Source: JAFKFI01 sp963795435
GTDB taxonomy: Bacteria; Pseudomonadota; Alphaproteobacteria; Acetobacterales; Acetobacteraceae
Direction of reading: 5' to 3'
NCBI GenBank assembly: GCA_963795435.1
Contig: CAWCHV010000007.1
Coordinates: 2,046,001-2,110,000, forward strand
Length of the DNA: 64,000 nt
Under the pieces are notes generated by a model, which was not told where the DNA came from, searched no databases, and saw only the letters and a program-made list of their open reading frames with translations. The translations under genes were made by a program, and so were the position numbers. Below are positions 7,864 through 15,869 of this stretch, piece by piece (position 1 is the stretch's first letter; each line of letters opens with the position of its first letter).

Positions 7864-9087
7864 GTGCTTCCCTCCAGCCCCGCGCGGCCTCTGCCCGGCC
7901 GGCGGTTGCGGCTGTTCGACGACGCCGATTTCTGGCGACTGTGGCATGTCGGGCTGATCGTCTTCATCGTGCGCTGGCTGGAGACCGTGGCGATCGGCGT
8001 GTTCGCCTACCAGCGCACCGGCTCGGCCTTCATCGTCGCCATGCTGACCATGCTCCGGCTGCTGCCGATGGGCCTGTTCGGCGCGTTCCTCGGCGCCGCC
8101 GCCGAGCAGATCGAGCGGCGCACCGCGCTGCTTCTCGTCGTTCTGCTGATGGGCGCGACCTCGGCAGCCTGCGCCTGGCTCGCCCATGCCGGCGCGCTGC
8201 AGGTTTGGCACCTCGCGGCAGCGAGCTTCCTCAACGGTCTCGGCTGGGCCACCGACAACCCGGTCCGCCGCGTCATGCTGGGCGAGGTGGTCGGCGCCGA
8301 GCGAATGAGCACCGCCATGTCGATCGACGTCGGCGCCAACAACGCGAGCCGCATGGTCGGCCCCACCCTCGGCGGCCTGCTGCTGGCCTCGGGCGGCATC
8401 GAGAGCGTGTTCGCGCTGAGCGTGCTGCTCTATCTCACCGCGCTGTGGTCGGCCTACGCGGTGCGCTACCGCAACCGGGCGCTGGCGGCGGGCTCGGGGG
8501 CGGTGCTCGCCCGCATCGCCGAGGGGCTGCGGCTGGTGCGGCGCGACCGGCGGCTGATCGGCACGCTGCTGGTGACGGTCATCTACAACGTGTTCGGCTG
8601 GCCGTTCACCAGCATGATCCCGGTGATTGGGCAGGACCGGCTGCATCTCGGCCCCGAGGGCATCGGCATTCTCGCCAGCATGGACGGCATCGGCGCGTTC
8701 TGCGGCGCCATCCTGATGGCGCTGTTCCTGCGGCCGCGCTTCTACGCCGCGTCCTATGTCGGCGGCGTCGCGGTGTATTTCGTGATGCTGACCGCATTCG
8801 CGCTGATCCCCGTCCCGGCAATCGCCGGCGCCGCGCTGCTGTTCACCGGATTGGGCGGCGCGGGGTTCAGCATCATGCAGGCGACGCTGGTGTATCTCGC
8901 CGCCCCTCCCGAGATGCGCAGCCGGATGCTCGGCGTGCTGTCGGTCTGCATCGGCATCGGGCCGGTCGGATTCGTCCATCTCGGCTGGCTCGCCAACCTC
9001 ATCGGCGCGCATTGGGCGACGGCGGCAAGCGGGATGGAGGGACTGCTCGTGCTGGCGCTGACGCGGCGGTGGTGGCGGAGGATTTGA
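7864..9087 (+). CDS. MFS transporter, EntS-like
   Basis: A 407-residue MFS protein. The reading frame extends further upstream, but a GTG at 7864 gives the usual short cytoplasmic N terminus (LPSSPARPLPGRRLRLFDDA) before helix 1 (FWRLWHVGLIVFIVRWLETV), so that start is preferred. There are about 12 hydrophobic segments. The layout, with MLTMLRLLPMGLFGAFLGAA after helix 1 and a DxGANNASRMVGPTLGG segment in helix 5, resembles the EntS/MFS_3 group of siderophore or drug exporters. Substrate is unknown. It converges on pgk with 7 bp between the stops. Confidence 0.8.
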   Translation: MLPSSPARPLPGRRLRLFDDADFWRLWHVGLIVFIVRWLETVAIGVFAYQRTGSAFIVAMLTMLRLLPMGLFGAFLGAAAEQIERRTALLLVVLLMGATSAACAWLAHAGALQVWHLAAASFLNGLGWATDNPVRRVMLGEVVGAERMSTAMSIDVGANNASRMVGPTLGGLLLASGGIESVFALSVLLYLTALWSAYAVRYRNRALAAGSGAVLARIAEGLRLVRRDRRLIGTLLVTVIYNVFGWPFTSMIPVIGQDRLHLGPEGIGILASMDGIGAFCGAILMALFLRPRFYAASYVGGVAVYFVMLTAFALIPVPAIAGAALLFTGLGGAGFSIMQATLVYLAAPPEMRSRMLGVLSVCIGIGPVGFVHLGWLANLIGAHWATAASGMEGLLVLALTRRWWRRI

Positions 9088-9094
9088 TGCCGCC

Positions 9095-10282
9095 TCACCC
9101 GAGCGCCGCCACCCCCGGGAGCGTCTTGCCCTCCATCCACTCGAGGAACGCGCCGCCCGCGCTCGACACGTAGCTGAACTGGTCGAGCACCCCGGCGTGT
9201 CGCAGCGCGGAGACGGTGTCGCCGCCGCCGGCCACGCTGCGCAGCTTGCCTGCCTGGGTCGCCGCCGCGACCGCCTTGGCGAGCGCCACCGTCGCCGCGT
9301 CGAACGGCGGGGTCTCGAAGGCGCCGAGCGGGCCGTTCCACACCAGGGTCCGCAAGGCGCTCAGCCGTGCCACCAGATCGGCGACCGTCGCCAGCCCCAC
9401 GTCGAGGATCATCGTGTCGGCGGGCACCGCGCCGATCGGCACCGTCTCGGTCGGCGGGTTGGCCTTGAACTCGCGCGCCACCACCGCATCGACCGGCAAG
9501 GCGACGTCGCAGCCCGCCTGCTTGGCGCGGGCGAGGATGTCGCGCGCGGTGTCGTGCATCTCGGCTTCCTGCAACGACTTTCCGACCTCGGCGCCCTGTG
9601 CCGCAAGAAAGGTGTTGGCCATGGCGCCGCCGATGACCAGAAGGTTCACCCGCCCGACCAGATTGCCGAGCAGTTCGAGCTTGGTGGACACCTTCGCACC
9701 GCCGACAATCGCCGCCACCGGCCGTTCGGGCTGGTCGAGGGCGGCGTGGAGCGCCTCCAGCTCCGCCTGCATCAGCCGCCCGGCATACGAGGGCAGCAAG
9801 TGCGCGACGCCCTCGGTGCTGGCGTGCGCGCGATGGGCCGCCGAGAAGGCATCGTTGACGTAGAGATCGGCGAGCGATGCCAGCTTCTTGGCGAACTCGG
9901 GATCGTTCGCCTCCTCGCCGGGATGGAAGCGGGTGTTCTCCAGCACCAGCACGTCGCCCCGCGCCATGCGCTCCACCGATTGCTGCGCGGGCAGACCCAC
10001 GCAGTCCTCGGCGAAGCGCACGCGCTGGCCCAGCGCCTCGCCGACCGCGTCCGCCACCGGCTTCAAGGACATCGCGGGGACGCGCTTGCCCTTGGGCCGC
10101 TCGAAATGGCTGCACACGATCACCTTGGCGCCCTTGGAGGACAGCTCGCGGATGGTCGGCGAGAGCCGCTCGATGCGCGTCGCGTCGGTGATCTTGCCGT
10201 CGCGCACCGGCACGTTGAGATCGGCGCGCAGCAACACCCGCTTGCCGGCGACATCCACCCCGTCGAGCGTACGGAAGCTCAT
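9095..10282 (-). CDS. pgk: Phosphoglycerate kinase
   Basis: A 395-residue protein matching the usual length of bacterial Pgk. The N-terminal substrate-binding segment KRVLLRADLNVPVRDGKI, the basic-patch segment SHFERPKGKR, the GGAKVSTKLELLGNL motif and the C-terminal nucleotide-binding GGGDTVSAL are all present. It catalyses ATP formation from 1,3-bisphosphoglycerate in glycolysis, or the reverse in gluconeogenesis and CO2 fixation. It follows gap by 4 bp in the same leftward operon and is the last gene of that operon. Confidence 0.97.
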   Translation of the reverse strand: MSFRTLDGVDVAGKRVLLRADLNVPVRDGKITDATRIERLSPTIRELSSKGAKVIVCSHFERPKGKRVPAMSLKPVADAVGEALGQRVRFAEDCVGLPAQQSVERMARGDVLVLENTRFHPGEEANDPEFAKKLASLADLYVNDAFSAAHRAHASTEGVAHLLPSYAGRLMQAELEALHAALDQPERPVAAIVGGAKVSTKLELLGNLVGRVNLLVIGGAMANTFLAAQGAEVGKSLQEAEMHDTARDILARAKQAGCDVALPVDAVVAREFKANPPTETVPIGAVPADTMILDVGLATVADLVARLSALRTLVWNGPLGAFETPPFDAATVALAKAVAAATQAGKLRSVAGGGDTVSALRHAGVLDQFSYVSSAGGAFLEWMEGKTLPGVAALG

Positions 10283-10286
10283 CGTT

Positions 10287-11300
10287 TCACAAGCGGCCGA
10301 ACAGCGCGGCGGTATCGGACATGCGGTTGGAGAAGCCCCACTCGTTGTCGTACCAGCCCATCACCCGCGCCAACGCGCCGTCCACCACGGCCGTCTGCGT
10401 CGCGTCGAAGGTGCAGGAAGCAGGCACGTGGTTGAAGTCCGCGCTGACCAGCTTGTGCGCGTTGTAGTCGAGGATGCCGCGCAACTCGCCGGCCGAGGCT
10501 TGGCGCATCACGGCGTTTATTTCGTCCACGGTCGCCTGCTTCTTGAGGTTCACGTCGAGCGAGACCAGGGAAACGTTCGGCGTCGGAATACGGATCGCCG
10601 TGCCGTCGAGTTTCCCCTTCAGTTCCGGCAGCACCAGGCCGACCGCGCGCGCGGCCCCCGTCGTCGTCGGGATGGCGGAGACGGCGGCGGCGCGGGCGCG
10701 GTGCAGATCCTTGTGCAGCGTGTCCACCGTGTTCTGGTCGCCGGTATAGGCGTGGATGGTTACCATGTAGCCGCGCTCGATGACGAAATTGTCGTGCAGC
10801 ACTTTGGCCATCGGAGCCAGGCAGTTGGTGGTGCAGGAGGCGTTGGAGATTACCGTCATCGCGGGCGTGATCGCCTTTTGGTTGACGCCGTAGACGATGG
10901 TGGCGTCCACGTTGTCGGCCGGCGCCGAGATCAGCACTTTCCGCGCACCCGCCTGGATCAGCGCCGAGGCCTTTTCCTTGCTGGCGAAGATGCCGGTGCA
11001 TTCCAGCGCCACGTCGACGCCCTTGTACGGCACCTTGGTCGGGTCGCGCTCCGCGGACACCCGGATCGGCCCGTAGCTGCGCCCGTTGTGGCGAATCAGG
11101 ATGGTATCGCCGGAAACTTCTACCTCGCCGGGGAAGCGGCCGTGCACGCTGTCGAAGCGGAACAGGTGGGCATTGGCCTCCACGCTGCCGAGGTCGTTGA
11201 TCGCCACGCACTCGACGTCGTCGCGCCCGCTCTCGATCATCGCGCGCAGCACCAGACGTCCGATGCGTCCGAACCCGTTGATGGCGACCTTCACGGTCAT
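10287..11300 (-). CDS. gap: Glyceraldehyde-3-phosphate dehydrogenase, type I
   Basis: A 337-residue classical GAPDH. The N terminus VKVAINGFGRIGRLVLRA is the NAD(P)-binding fold, and the catalytic cysteine lies in ISNASCTTNCLAP with the supporting histidine in ERGYMVTIHAYTGDQN. The C-terminal WYDNEWGFSNRM is present. It converts glyceraldehyde-3-phosphate to 1,3-bisphosphoglycerate in the cytoplasm, feeding directly into the neighbouring Pgk. It sits 22 bp after tkt and 4 bp before pgk, consistent with one transcript. Confidence 0.97.
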   Translation of the reverse strand: MTVKVAINGFGRIGRLVLRAMIESGRDDVECVAINDLGSVEANAHLFRFDSVHGRFPGEVEVSGDTILIRHNGRSYGPIRVSAERDPTKVPYKGVDVALECTGIFASKEKASALIQAGARKVLISAPADNVDATIVYGVNQKAITPAMTVISNASCTTNCLAPMAKVLHDNFVIERGYMVTIHAYTGDQNTVDTLHKDLHRARAAAVSAIPTTTGAARAVGLVLPELKGKLDGTAIRIPTPNVSLVSLDVNLKKQATVDEINAVMRQASAGELRGILDYNAHKLVSADFNHVPASCTFDATQTAVVDGALARVMGWYDNEWGFSNRMSDTAALFGRL

Positions 11301-11322
11301 CGCTCGCTTCTCCTCATCTGTA

Positions 11323-13392
11323 TCAGCCCAGCCGCTTTCGGGCGGCCGCCACGACGGCTTCCGGGGTAATCCCGAAATGCCGGTAGAGTTCCTCTTGCGG
11401 GGCCGACGCGCCGAAGCCGGTCATGCCGATGAAGGTGCCCCCGTCGCCCAGCCATCTCTCCCAGCCGAAGCCGCACGCCGCCTCGACGCCGACGCGCGGC
11501 ACGCCGCCCAGCACCTCGGCGCGATACGCCTCGTCCTGTGCCGAGAACAATTCCCAGGATGGCAGCGAGACCACCGCCGCCGCCACTCCCTCGGCCGCCA
11601 GCGCCTCGCGCGCCACCAGCGCGATAGCGACTTCCGAGCCCGTGGCGATCAGCGTCACCTGGCGCGCGCCCTCGGCCTCGGCCAGCACGTAGCCGCCGCG
11701 CGCGCAGCGGTTCTCGCCGATGTCGCTGCGCAGCGCCGGCACGGGCTGACGGGTCAGCACCAGCAGGCTCGGCCCGTCGGTGCGGCGGATCGCGAGTTCC
11801 CAGCACTCCGCCGTCTCCATCGCGTCGGCCGGACGCAGAACGTGCAAATTGGGCATCGCGCGCAAGCTGGCCAGGTGTTCGACGGGCTGGTGGGTCGGCC
11901 CGTCCTCGCCGAGCCCGATGCTGTCATGCGTCAGCACGTGGATCACCCGCTGGCGCATCAGCGCGGCCAGCCGGATCGCCGGGCGCGCGTGGTCGGCGAA
12001 GGCGAGAAAGGTGCCGCCATAGGGGATCAACCCGCCATGCAGCGCCATGCCGTTGAGGCAGGCAGCCATGGCGTGCTCGCGGACGCCGTAATGCACGTAG
12101 CGCCCCGCGTAGTTGCCGGGCGAAACGGCGCCCATGTGCTGCGCCCAGGTGTGGTTCGCCCCGACGTGGCCGGCGGAGCCGCCCACCAGTTCCGTCAGCG
12201 CCGGGGCGAGCGCGTCCAGCACCAGCCGGCTCGCTTGCCGCGTGGCAATCTCCGGCCGGAGCCCGGCGATCCCCGCGCGCAACGCGGCGACCGCCTCGTG
12301 CCAGCTTTCGGGCAGCCGCCCGGCCATGACGCGCTCGAACTCCGCGCGCATCGGATGGTGCGCGAGCCGCTTCAGCCAGCCGCGCCGGGCGGCAGCCCCC
12401 CGGTTGCCGGCAGCGCGCCAGCGCTCAGCCAGCCCGTCCGGCACGATGAACGGCGGATCGTTCCAGCCGAGCCCCTGCCGGGCCGCGCGCGGGTTCCGCG
12501 CGCCGTGGCCTTTCGTCGTGCGGCAGGCGATCAGCGTCGGCTTCTTGGAGCGCACCGCGAAGGACAGCGCGGCGCCGACCTGTGCCGCGTCGTGCCCGTC
12601 CACCTGCTTCACCGCCCATCCTTGCGCGGCGAACCGGCGCAGCATGTCGTCCGAGCACGCCAGCTCTCCGTCGCCCGCAGCTGCGCCGTGGTCGCGCGCC
12701 GGCGCGCCGTGCTCTCCGCGCGCCGGCGCGCCGTGGGCTCCACGCGGCGGCGCGCCGTGGGCTCCACGCGGCGGCGCGCTGTCGTCATGGAGCACCGTCA
12801 GCTTCTCGAGTCTGAGATGCCCGGCGAGCCCGACGGCCTCGTGGCTGACGCCCGCCATGAGATCGCCGTCAGATGCGATCACCCAGGTGCGGTGATCGAC
12901 CAGGGACTTGCCGAATCGCGCCGCCATCATCCGCTCGGCAAGCGCCATGCCCACCGCGCTGGCGAGCCCCTGGCCGGGTGGTCCGGTGCTGGCCTCGATT
13001 GCCGGATGCTCGCCATATTCGGGGTGTCCGGCGGCCGGGGAGTGGAGCTGGCGGAAGCGCCGCAGCTCCTCGACCCCCATGCCGGAGTGGCCGGTCAGAT
13101 GCAGCAGCGCGTAAAGCAAGGCCGCGCCCTGGCCGGCGGACAGGACGAAGCGGTCGCGATCGAGCCAGCGGGCGTCGGCCGCGTCGAACCGCATGAACCG
13201 CGTCCACAGCACGGTCGCGGCGTCTGCCATGCCCAGCGGTATCGCGGGATCGCCGGAGCGCGCTGCCCCGATGGCGTCGATCGCCAGTGCGCGCACCGCG
13301 TCCGCCATGCGCGCGGTGGCAATCGACCCCGAGCGCGGCAGGCTCGCCGGCTCGCCGGTCGGCGGGGTACGGGCTGGGCGGGCGAACAGCAT
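11323..13392 (-). CDS. tkt: Transketolase homologue with altered active site
   Basis: A 689-residue protein with the three transketolase domains. Retained: GHPEYGEHPAIEASTGPPGQG, YVHYGVREHAMAACLNG with the cofactor-activating glutamate, HDSIGLGEDGPTHQPVEH and TRQPVP. Changed against the canonical enzyme: SGHPG is SGDPA (His lost), S[NA]GHGS is SAGQGA (His lost), GDGxxxEG is SDGDLMAG, and the metal-binding DDNxIxIDG loop is DDSAPP followed by a glycine/histidine repeat. The segment carrying the conserved HGxPLG histidine is deleted (NPRAARQGLGWNDPP). The family transfers ketol units using thiamine diphosphate in the pentose phosphate pathway; this copy may be impaired or altered. The start one base after the folC stop (ATG 13392) was preferred over ATG 13407. 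Confidence 0.85.
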   Translation of the reverse strand: MLFARPARTPPTGEPASLPRSGSIATARMADAVRALAIDAIGAARSGDPAIPLGMADAATVLWTRFMRFDAADARWLDRDRFVLSAGQGAALLYALLHLTGHSGMGVEELRRFRQLHSPAAGHPEYGEHPAIEASTGPPGQGLASAVGMALAERMMAARFGKSLVDHRTWVIASDGDLMAGVSHEAVGLAGHLRLEKLTVLHDDSAPPRGAHGAPPRGAHGAPARGEHGAPARDHGAAAGDGELACSDDMLRRFAAQGWAVKQVDGHDAAQVGAALSFAVRSKKPTLIACRTTKGHGARNPRAARQGLGWNDPPFIVPDGLAERWRAAGNRGAAARRGWLKRLAHHPMRAEFERVMAGRLPESWHEAVAALRAGIAGLRPEIATRQASRLVLDALAPALTELVGGSAGHVGANHTWAQHMGAVSPGNYAGRYVHYGVREHAMAACLNGMALHGGLIPYGGTFLAFADHARPAIRLAALMRQRVIHVLTHDSIGLGEDGPTHQPVEHLASLRAMPNLHVLRPADAMETAECWELAIRRTDGPSLLVLTRQPVPALRSDIGENRCARGGYVLAEAEGARQVTLIATGSEVAIALVAREALAAEGVAAAVVSLPSWELFSAQDEAYRAEVLGGVPRVGVEAACGFGWERWLGDGGTFIGMTGFGASAPQEELYRHFGITPEAVVAAARKRLG
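12683..12775. repeat. 24-bp tandem repeats inside the transketolase gene
   Basis: Three 24-bp units (12704-12727, 12728-12751, 12752-12775; the last two are identical) plus a 21-bp unit at 12683-12703. Each begins GCGCCGTG. On the coding (minus) strand they encode copies of an eight-residue unit, APPRGAHG or APARGEHG. They fall exactly where transketolases have the metal/cofactor loop. The expansion keeps the frame. Confidence 0.9.
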
Positions 13393-13393
13393 G

Positions 13394-14779
13394 TCAGCCC
13401 GCACCATCCTGTTTCAGGACCTCGCCGGCAAGGTAAAGGCTGCCGCAGACCAGCACGCGCGCAGGTTCGCCGTCACGCGGGACTTGGCGCAGCGCCGCCG
13501 CCAAGGTCGGCCCCGGTCGCGCGACGCCGTCCGACGCCGCGACGATCGCCTCCACCGGCAGCGCGAGATGCTGCCCCGGCTCGGCGATCGCCCACACCGT
13601 CGCCGCGTGCGGCAGGATCGGCCGCAGGAAACCCGCCGAGTCCTTGGCCTGCTTCATGCCGATGACGAGGTGCAGCTTACGGTCCGACCAGTGCTCCAGA
13701 TGCTGCCCGAGCGCTTCCCCTGCGCCCGGATTGTGTCCGCCGTCGAGCCATAGTTCCCAGTCGGCCGGCAGCAGGCGGGCGAGGGCGCCGGTGAGGCGCT
13801 GAAGCCGCGCCGGCCATTCGGCCTTTGCCATGCCGCGCGCGATCGCCTCGCCGGACAGATCCGGGAATGCGGTACGCACGCTGGCGATGGCGATGCCGGC
13901 GTTGTCGATCTGGTGCTCGCCCGGCAGCGCGGGGGAGGGCAGGTCGAGGCCGCCGTGCCGGTCCACGAAGCGGAAGCCCGCACCGGTCGGCGACACCTGC
14001 CAGTCCCGCCCGCGCAGCAGCACTGGCGCGCCCGCGCGCTCGGCGCAACCAAGGATCGTTTCATTCGCAGCGGCGTCCTGCGTTCCGAGCGTCACGGGCA
14101 CGCCGCGCCTGAGGATGCCAGCCTTCTCGGCGGCGATGGCGGCCAGCGTGTCGCCTAGCAGTTCCCGGTGATCGAGCGAGATCGAGGTAATCGCGCTGGC
14201 TGCGGGCCGCTCGATCACGTTGGTCGCGTCTCCCCGCCCGCCGAGCCCGACTTCCAGCACGCATAGATCGGCCGGCGTCGCCGCGAACAGGTGCAGCGCC
14301 ACGGCGGTGATGACCTCGAACACGGTGATCGGCGCGCCCGCGTTCACCCGCTCCACGGCTTCCAGCGCCTCCGCCAGCGCATCGTCACTGACCAGCCGCC
14401 CGGCGATGCGGATGCGCTCATTGAAGCGGATGAGGTGCGGCGAGGTGTAGACGTGAACGCGCCACCCCGCCGCCTCGGCGATGGCGCGGACGAAGGCGCA
14501 GGTGCTGCCCTTGCCGTTGGTGCCGGCGACGTGGACCACTGGAGGCAGGCGGCGCTCGGGATGACCGAGCTTCGCGAGCAGCCCTTGCAGCCGTTCGAGG
14601 CTGAGGTCGATCAGCCGTGGATGCAGCCCGTGCAGGCGCTCGACGATGCCTTCGACGCGGGTGCTGGCCACCCCCTTACCCCGGCCCTCTCCCCCAAGCG
14701 GGGGGAGAGGGAGAAGAAAAGCCCTCTCCCCTTCTTTGGGGGAGAGGGTTGGGTGAGGGGGCGCGTCCCACACCATCAT
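13394..14779 (-). CDS. folC: Folylpolyglutamate/dihydrofolate synthase
   Basis: The core protein has the Mur-ligase-type P-loop VVHVAGTNGKGSTCAFVRA, followed by VYTSPHLIRFNERIRIAG, LEVGLGGRGDATN, ITSISLDHRELLGDTL and LDGGHNPGAGEALG, which are typical FolC motifs. It adds glutamate to dihydropteroate and folates in the cytoplasm. The ATG at 14779 overlaps the accD stop (TGATG), so coupling is likely. Using that start adds about 36 residues encoded by a dispersed palindromic repeat. A GTG at 14671 would give a normal 425-residue protein beginning VASTRVEGIVERLHGLHPRL. Either start is possible. Confidence 0.93.
   Translation of the reverse strand: MMVWDAPPHPTLSPKEGERAFLLPLPPLGGEGRGKGVASTRVEGIVERLHGLHPRLIDLSLERLQGLLAKLGHPERRLPPVVHVAGTNGKGSTCAFVRAIAEAAGWRVHVYTSPHLIRFNERIRIAGRLVSDDALAEALEAVERVNAGAPITVFEVITAVALHLFAATPADLCVLEVGLGGRGDATNVIERPAASAITSISLDHRELLGDTLAAIAAEKAGILRRGVPVTLGTQDAAANETILGCAERAGAPVLLRGRDWQVSPTGAGFRFVDRHGGLDLPSPALPGEHQIDNAGIAIASVRTAFPDLSGEAIARGMAKAEWPARLQRLTGALARLLPADWELWLDGGHNPGAGEALGQHLEHWSDRKLHLVIGMKQAKDSAGFLRPILPHAATVWAIAEPGQHLALPVEAIVAASDGVARPGPTLAAALRQVPRDGEPARVLVCGSLYLAGEVLKQDGAG
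14671..14762. repeat. Dispersed GC-rich palindromic element, copy 2
   Basis: A two-armed, imperfectly palindromic element: ACCCCGGCCCTCTCCCCCAA near one end and GGGGGAGAGGGTTGGGTGAG near the other, with an AAGAAAAGCCC-type centre. It lies between the accD stop and the conserved start of FolC. In the FolC frame it reads as PHPTLSPKEGERAFLLPL, a sequence often mis-annotated as protein in high-GC genomes. Related copies occur at 4617, 57301 and 58329. Confidence 0.85.
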
Positions 14780-15642
14780 CAAGCCGCTTCCCGATCCTTG
14801 ACGCGCAGCAGATCGATCACCCGCGCCAGCACGTCCCTGAGTTCGGTGCGCTTGACGACCATGTCGAGAATGCCGTGTTCGTGGAGGTATTCGGCGCGCT
14901 GGAATCCCTCGGGCAGCTTCTCGCGCACCGTCTGCTCGATCACCCGCGCCCCCGCGAAGCCGATCAGCGCGCCAGGCTCGGCCATCAGCAGGTCGCCCAG
15001 CATGGCGAAGCTCGCCGTCACGCCGCCGGTGGTGGGATCGGTGAGCACCACGATGAACGGCAGCCCGGCCTCCTTCACCAACCGGGTCGCGATGATGGTA
15101 CGCGGCATCTGCATCAGGCTGACGGCGCCCTCCTGCATCCGCGCCCCGCCCGACGCGGTGAACACGATCAAGGGTGCGTCCTGCAGCACCGCAAGCCGCG
15201 CTGCCGCAACGATCCCCTCGCCCACCGCCGCCCCCATCGAGCCGGCCATGAAGTCGAACGCCAATACCGCGACCACCGCGCGCGCGTCGGCGATGGTACC
15301 GTGCGCGACCAGGATGGCGTCGTCGAGATGCGTCGTCTCGCGCGCCTCCTTCAGCCGGTCGGTGTAGCGCTTGCTGTCGCGGAACTTCAGCGGGTCGACT
15401 GGAACCTTGGGCAGCTCGATGCGCGTGTAGGCGTTCTCGTCGAACGTCCACGCCAGACGCTCCTGCGCCGAGGCGCGCAGATGGTGGCCGCAATGCGGGC
15501 AGACCTTGAGGTTCTTCGCAAGGTCGGTGTGGAAGATCATCTGCTCGCAGGCGGGGCATTGCTGCCACAGGTTCTCCGGCACCTCGCGCCGCGTGAACAG
15601 GGTGCGGATCTTCGGACGGACGTATTCGGTAAGCCAGCTCAT
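14779..15642 (-). CDS. accD: Acetyl-CoA carboxylase carboxyltransferase subunit beta
   Basis: A 287-residue protein with the N-terminal zinc ribbon CPAC...CPHC (residues ~28-50), then the crotonase-like carboxyltransferase core with FTASGGARMQEGAVSLMQM and the acyl-CoA-binding GDLLMAEPGALIGFAGARVI. It forms malonyl-CoA together with AccA, AccB and AccC, the first step of fatty acid synthesis. Its ATG overlaps the stop of the upstream coiled-coil gene (ATGA), and its stop overlaps the folC start. The trpBA-accD-folC order is common in alphaproteobacteria. Confidence 0.97.
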   Translation of the reverse strand: MSWLTEYVRPKIRTLFTRREVPENLWQQCPACEQMIFHTDLAKNLKVCPHCGHHLRASAQERLAWTFDENAYTRIELPKVPVDPLKFRDSKRYTDRLKEARETTHLDDAILVAHGTIADARAVVAVLAFDFMAGSMGAAVGEGIVAAARLAVLQDAPLIVFTASGGARMQEGAVSLMQMPRTIIATRLVKEAGLPFIVVLTDPTTGGVTASFAMLGDLLMAEPGALIGFAGARVIEQTVREKLPEGFQRAEYLHEHGILDMVVKRTELRDVLARVIDLLRVKDREAA

Positions 15643-15869
15643 GGGCGCACGCCATGCAGATCGAGCGCGCGCTCGATATGGTCGAGCCGGCTCTCCATCC
15701 GGTCCATGCGCAACTGCAAGCCGGCATAGTCCTGATGCAGCCGCGCGGTATACTCCTCGAGCGAGGTGACGCGCCGCTTCAGGTCTTGCACGTCGCCGAT
15801 CACCCGGTCGAGCTTCTCGTCGATACGACGCAAATAGATCAGCACGATGTTGTCCGGCTGGTCGCTCAT
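15639..15869 (-). CDS. Small coiled-coil protein in trp-acc operon
   Basis: A 76-residue protein with no membrane segment. It has heptad-like spacing of leucine, isoleucine and valine across almost its full length (LRRIDEKLDRVIGDVQDLKR, LQLRMDRMESRLDHIERAL), predicting a long coiled coil. It overlaps trpA by four bases at its start and accD by three at its stop, so it is translated as part of the operon. I do not recognise a defined function; a scaffold or assembly role is only a guess. Confidence 0.75.
   Translation of the reverse strand: MSDQPDNIVLIYLRRIDEKLDRVIGDVQDLKRRVTSLEEYTARLHQDYAGLQLRMDRMESRLDHIERALDLHGVRP

Noticed and set aside
6948..9173. A 741-residue plus-strand protein
   Set aside because: It is an open shadow of the repeat locus and of the MFS gene in another frame; its sequence is arginine-, alanine- and glycine-rich without domain signatures.
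14779..15727. FolC frame extending much further upstream over accD
   Set aside because: The upstream part is a shadow of accD; the start overlapping the accD stop or the GTG at 14671 fits the family.
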